Source: an uncultured Thermoanaerobaculia bacterium
Lineage (GTDB): Bacteria; Acidobacteriota; Thermoanaerobaculia; Multivoradales; Multivoraceae
Direction: 5' to 3'
Length of the DNA stretch: 64,000 nucleotides
NCBI GenBank assembly: GCA_951813015.1
Contig: CATOTG010000002.1
Location: forward strand, 248,001 to 312,000
A program made the position numbers and the translations under genes. Under the pieces are notes generated by a model. The model did no database searches, had not been told where the DNA came from, and was given only the letters and a program-made list of their open reading frames with translations. Of this stretch, positions 60,657-64,000 are shown piece by piece (within the stretch, counting starts at the first letter, position 1; the number at the start of each line of letters is the position of its first letter).

Positions 60657-63266
60657 ATGAACCTGCTCGAGCCGTACTGGTTGCTTGCCGCGTTGCCGGT
60701 TGCCGTGCTGCTGTGGTCGCAGCGGAGCGATCGGCCCGACCGGCAGCGGCGGCGTTTGCTGTGGATGCGTGGATCGCTGCTGGTGCTGCTCGTCCTGGCG
60801 CTTGCCGAACCGGTCATCACATGGAGCAGCCGCGAGCTCGATGTCGCCGTGCTCGTCGACGTCTCCGCCAGCGTCGAACCGGCGAGCCTGAACCGGGCGC
60901 TTCAGGCGATCGACCGCGGCATCGATGAGGAGGCGCCGGTGCGCCTGTTCGCCTTCGCGGACCGCGCGACCGCGGCTGCAGACGCGGACGACCTGCGGCG
61001 ACTCGAGGTCGCCGACTCCAGCACAGCCTCCGCCGGCAACGCCGCGCTCGACCGCGGCAGCACGCGTCCGGACGCCGCCATTCGTCAGACGGCGGCAGCG
61101 CTGCGGGCCGACCGCGTCCGCCGCATCCTTCTCCTCTCGGACGGCCAGAACGCGAGCGGCATGGCCGGGCGAACCGCGACCGAGTATCCGGAACTGCGAA
61201 TCGACACCGCGGTTCTCGATCGGGTGGCGCCGCCGGTCTGGATCGAGTCCGTCGAACTCGACGACGACGAGCGGCCCTTGCGCGCGGGCGAGCCTCACAA
61301 CTGGATCTTGCGCATCGGCAGCCGGGCGTCCCTGCCCGAGGCGCCCCTGACCCTGCGCGGGGACGGCGCCGAAGAACTGCACAGCGTCCCGCTTGAACCC
61401 GGCGTGACCCGGATCCAGCTCGAATGGACGTTCCCTGAGCCGGGACTCCAGACCTTCGAGGCCGTGCTCGGGAGCGGCGACGGCGACGGTCCGGCCCAAG
61501 GCGCCCTGTGGCGGGGCAGCCTCCGCGTGGCGCCCGAACACCGCGTCCTGCTCCTCGCGCCGACCGATCACTCGGGCGACCTGGAGCGACTGCTGGAGAA
61601 TCAGGGCCTGCAGGTCACCCGGAGGACGCCGGATCGGGCGTCGCTCAATCAGGCCGCGCTTCGCAGGTACGACGCCGTCCTGTTGAGCAACGTCGCCGCC
61701 GACAGCCTTCCCGAACCGGCCCAGCGAACGCTCGGCGAGTGGGTCGAGGACGAAGGCGGCGGCCTGTTGTTCGTCGCCGGCGAGGCGACTTTCGGCGAGG
61801 AGGGGTACCGTGGCTCGCCGCTCGAAGCCGTGCTGCCGCTCGACTTCGAGATCGAGGAGGAGCGCAGCGAGGTCGCGCTGATGATCGCGCTGGACAAGTC
61901 CTACAGCATGAAGGGTCCGAAGATGGACCTCGCCAAGGAGGCCGCCAAAGCTGCCCTCGGCATGCTCAACGAGCAACACCGCTTCGGCCTGGTCGCCTTC
62001 GACTGGCACACTCACGAGATCGTCCCCCTGCAGTTCGTGCGCGAGCAGGAGCGGCTCGCCGACCGCATCGACCGCATCGAAGCCAGCGCCCAGACGAACT
62101 TCTATCCGGCGCTCGAAGCCTGTCTGGATCAGCTCTCGGCGGTCGAGTCCGAGGTCAGGCACGTCATCCTGGTCTCGGACGGCCGCACCTACCCCGACGA
62201 GTACGAGAACCTCGTGCGCCGCATGCGACAGGAGGAAATCACCGTCTCCACCGTCGCAATCGGCGTGGAGTCCGACCGCGAGTTGCTCGCGGACATCGCC
62301 GACTGGGGCGACGGCAACGCCTACACGATCGAGGACGCCTCCTCCGTCCAGAGCATCCTGATCGACGAGACGATGAACCAGCTCCCCGACTCGACGCGGG
62401 AGGAGGAGATCCGGGTCGAGCAACGCGGCCAGTCCGAAGCCCTGGCCGGAGTCGACGTCGCCGAAGCGCCTCAACTCCACGGACGCATTGCCGCTGTGGC
62501 CAAGGACAGCGCGGAGGTCATTCTCGGCGCGGGCGACTCAGATCCGATCCTCGCCAGCCGCTACGTCGGTCTCGGCAAGACCTGGATGTTCACGTCGGAC
62601 CTCCAGCCCCGATGGGCCAGCGACTGGCTGCGATGGCCCGAACTGCCCCGCCTCGTCGCCCAGGTCGTGCGCGACGCGGCCGACCGGCGCGCGAACTCCG
62701 AATGGAACCTGCGCCTCGACCGGCGGGACGAGGTCCTCGAAGCGGAACTCAGCGTGATCCAGGACGGCGGGCGGTTCGCCAGCGACCTCTCCCCACGGCT
62801 CGTCGTGCTGCGCGGCGACCGGCGCCTTGAAGCGCCGATGCAGCGCACCGGCCCCGGTCTCTACCGGCTTTCGCCCGAAGATGGCCTGCAACTCGCGCCG
62901 AGCCTCGAGCCCTACCGAGTCGAGGTCCACACTGGAGCACCCGGCGCCGAAGCGAGCGTCGGCCCGGGCCGCACGCTCTTCTTTCCCGCCCGCGACGAAC
63001 TGCGCCCCGGCGCCCCCGACATCGCCGCCCTCGCCGCCCTCGCCGCCGAAACCTCCGGCCTGTTCCACGAGACGATCGACGGCGCCGTGGCAGCACTCAC
63101 CGCGCCCGACGCCCGGACCGCGGTCCGCCGCTTCGAGTTGTGGTCCGTCCTCGCCGCAGCGGCGACCCTCCTGTTCCTGGCGGAACTCCTCCTGCGCCGT
63201 CGGCGGCGGCATGTGGCGACGGCTACCGCCACCGCGGCCCGCCGCGAGAACCGGCCGGCGGCATGA
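60657..63266 (+). CDS. Large membrane protein with two vWA-like domains and a glutamine-amidotransferase-like domain
   Basis: An 869-residue protein. Two helices start it (YWLLAALPVAVLLWSQRSD and GSLLVLLVLALAEPVITW), typical of the BatB-like group. A first vWA-like domain is LDVAVLVDVSASVEPASLNR; a second, with a full MIDAS, is VALMIALDKSYSMKGPKMDL near residue 407. Between them lies a class I glutamine amidotransferase-like segment (YDAVLLSNVAADSLPEPAQR, EGGGLLFVAGEATFGEEGYR). HVILVSDGRTYPDEYENLVR closes the second vWA. A final helix and a basic tail follow (LLFLAELLLRRRRRHVATAT). It completes the MoxR/DUF58 module. Confidence 0.8.
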   Translation: MNLLEPYWLLAALPVAVLLWSQRSDRPDRQRRRLLWMRGSLLVLLVLALAEPVITWSSRELDVAVLVDVSASVEPASLNRALQAIDRGIDEEAPVRLFAFADRATAAADADDLRRLEVADSSTASAGNAALDRGSTRPDAAIRQTAAALRADRVRRILLLSDGQNASGMAGRTATEYPELRIDTAVLDRVAPPVWIESVELDDDERPLRAGEPHNWILRIGSRASLPEAPLTLRGDGAEELHSVPLEPGVTRIQLEWTFPEPGLQTFEAVLGSGDGDGPAQGALWRGSLRVAPEHRVLLLAPTDHSGDLERLLENQGLQVTRRTPDRASLNQAALRRYDAVLLSNVAADSLPEPAQRTLGEWVEDEGGGLLFVAGEATFGEEGYRGSPLEAVLPLDFEIEEERSEVALMIALDKSYSMKGPKMDLAKEAAKAALGMLNEQHRFGLVAFDWHTHEIVPLQFVREQERLADRIDRIEASAQTNFYPALEACLDQLSAVESEVRHVILVSDGRTYPDEYENLVRRMRQEEITVSTVAIGVESDRELLADIADWGDGNAYTIEDASSVQSILIDETMNQLPDSTREEEIRVEQRGQSEALAGVDVAEAPQLHGRIAAVAKDSAEVILGAGDSDPILASRYVGLGKTWMFTSDLQPRWASDWLRWPELPRLVAQVVRDAADRRANSEWNLRLDRRDEVLEAELSVIQDGGRFASDLSPRLVVLRGDRRLEAPMQRTGPGLYRLSPEDGLQLAPSLEPYRVEVHTGAPGAEASVGPGRTLFFPARDELRPGAPDIAALAALAAETSGLFHETIDGAVAALTAPDARTAVRRFELWSVLAAAATLLFLAELLLRRRRRHVATATATAARRENRPAA

Positions 63267-63348
63267 CTGGTGCAGGTCCCGTCCCGATCACCCGGTGCTC
63301 CCTCCGTGCTCGCTTGACCGACAGCTAGCGGTTACCTAGGCTGAACCA

Positions 63349-63576
63349 ATGACGGACTTGGGTCGAATCACGATCGAGCCTGGAAAGCGCAGCGGCAAAC
63401 CCTGCATCCGTGGCCTGCGCATGACGGTGACCGACGTGCTGGATTACCTGGCGTCAGGTATGTCTGAGGACGAACTCCTAAGAGACTTCCCCGACCTGAC
63501 GCGCGAGGACATCCGAGCCTGTCTCGCCTTCGCCGCCGACCGCGAACGGCGGCTCGCCGCAGCCGGCGCAAGGTGA
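63349..63576 (+). CDS. DUF433 antitoxin-like protein
   Basis: A 75-residue protein of the DUF433 family. GRITIEPGKRSGKPCIRGLR is the conserved N-terminus and VTDVLDYLASGMSEDELLRD with FPDLTREDIRACLAFAAD forms the helix-turn-helix-type DNA-binding part. Family members are usually paired with a DUF5615 PIN-like toxin. The partner here begins at 63573 (overlap TGA/GTG) but is broken. The antitoxin itself looks intact. Confidence 0.9.
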   Translation: MTDLGRITIEPGKRSGKPCIRGLRMTVTDVLDYLASGMSEDELLRDFPDLTREDIRACLAFAADRERRLAAAGAR

Positions 63577-63926
63577 AGCTGCTCTTCGACCAGAATCTCT
63601 CACCGAAGCTCTGCACGCGCCTGGTTCGCTCGGGAGACGGGACCGAAGGGGTCTTCCGGTTCATGAGAGCGCACCAGGCCGAGTTCCACGTCACGACGAT
63701 GGCCCGCGTGCTCGGCGTCTCCACGAGCGGGTACTACGCCTGGCTTGGGCGGCCACGCTCGGCGAACGTGGGCCGCGAATTCAGCGGGAAAGATCGTGAC
63801 CTCGTGAGATCCCACCTCCTCCAGCGACAGGGAGCCCGAGCGCCCGGACCGCCTTCGGCGTCAACGAACCCTAAGGGCAGACGACCTCGAAGCTCGTGCC
63901 CCCGACCACCTGGGTTGGCTGCCTGA
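63573..63926 (+). pseudogene. DUF5615 PIN-like toxin N-terminus fused to an IS3-type transposase remnant
   Basis: The first 18 residues MKLLFDQNLSPKLCTRLV are the start of a DUF5615 PIN-like nuclease, including the first Asp. After about 63630 the sequence changes to MRAHQAEFHVTTMARVLGVS followed by TSGYYAWLGRPRSA, the N-terminus of an IS3-family orfB transposase. That match ends near 63770, after which the frame is unlike either family. So the toxin gene is interrupted and truncated. The chimera is very unlikely to be functional. Confidence 0.75.
63625..63775 (+). mobile_element. IS3-family insertion sequence remnant
   Basis: About 150 bases encode the helix-turn-helix-like start of an IS3 orfB (FHVTTMARVLGVSTSGYYAW). 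No catalytic DDE residues, second frame or terminal repeats are visible. The fragment interrupts the DUF5615 gene. Confidence 0.65.
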
Positions 63927-64000
63927 AGGAAGGCGTCACTTGGTCCAGAACGGCTGCTGCCCCCGATGTCGTCGGGGGAACCAACGCACTGACGATCACA
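63780..64000. other. Right-edge region without a gene; one strong hairpin
   Basis: No gene is recognised after the IS3 remnant. A perfect stem CCCCCGA (63960-63966) and TCGGGGG (63972-63978) with loop TGTCG lies close to the edge; without a T tract it is not a typical terminator and may be part of a mobile or palindromic element. Confidence 0.5.

Noticed and set aside
1..64000. tRNA, rRNA and other RNA genes
   Set aside because: No cloverleaf with a GTTCGAATCC-like T-arm and no rRNA or known riboswitch segment was recognised on either strand by eye; a covariance-model scan would be needed to exclude them.

Overview
The window is a GC-rich bacterial chromosome segment with an envelope of Gram-negative type (TolC-like lipoprotein, RND adaptor, outer-membrane barrel). 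It has dense operons, many GTG and TTG starts, a class II DAHP synthase, a complete 2-oxoglutarate dehydrogenase gene set and an ETF/membrane Fe-S reductase module. This fits an Acidobacteriota-like or similarly deep-branching environmental heterotroph. The phylum is an inference, because no rRNA or tRNA gene is seen.

Layout. 1-7.1 kb (minus): RND adaptor (cut by the window edge), TolC-type lipoprotein, hydantoinase/oxoprolinase-family protein, transglutaminase-like/TPR lipoprotein and a Uma2-type nuclease. 7.2-15 kb (minus): DUF4126 protein, murJ, a PilZ-TM-AMIN protein, class II DAHP synthase, a VUT/YhhQ queuosine-precursor transporter, a TerB-like protein and an acyl-CoA dehydrogenase; divergent from these is an aminotransferase at 15.0-16.3 kb. 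16.3-19.3 kb (minus): trpS, a sodium:solute symporter and its small membrane partner. 19.4-24.8 kb (minus): a large zinc-finger/nuclease/RecQ-type helicase followed, with overlap, by a repetitive coiled-coil protein with one C-terminal membrane anchor. 25-36 kb (mostly plus): isoaspartyl peptidase, propionyl-CoA synthetase-like enzyme, ETF-linked Fe-S membrane oxidoreductase, TetR regulator, etfB, etfA, an outer-membrane barrel protein. 35.5-38.4 kb (minus): argG and a MATE transporter. 38.5-51.3 kb (plus): two Dpp/Opp-type ABC permeases, sucA, sucB, an inserted defence-type island, then lpdA. 51.6-63.3 kb (plus): two secreted beta-propeller proteins, then a MoxR/DUF58/BatA/von Willebrand A cluster. 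63.3-64 kb: a DUF433 antitoxin gene whose DUF5615 toxin partner is broken by an IS3-type remnant.

The most interesting region is 45.0-49.9 kb. Between sucB and lpdA lie a DarT1-like ADP-ribosyltransferase with its NADAR antitoxin, and then a NYN/PIN-like nuclease overlapping (ATGA) a STAND/NACHT-like NTPase with pentapeptide and winged-helix-like tail. The NTPase stop overlaps the TTG start of lpdA, so an immune-type gene is translationally adjacent to a TCA-cycle gene. Sampled base composition in the island is clearly lower in GC than in its neighbours. A second candidate system is the helicase/coiled-coil pair at 19.4-24.8 kb.

At least six genes carry single-base frameshifts (RND adaptor, TolC-like, hydantoinase-like, coiled-coil, RecQ-like, propionyl-CoA synthetase-like), two of them in five-base homopolymers. 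Read errors in a draft assembly explain this more simply than parallel gene decay, so these are annotated as full genes with the break positions stated.
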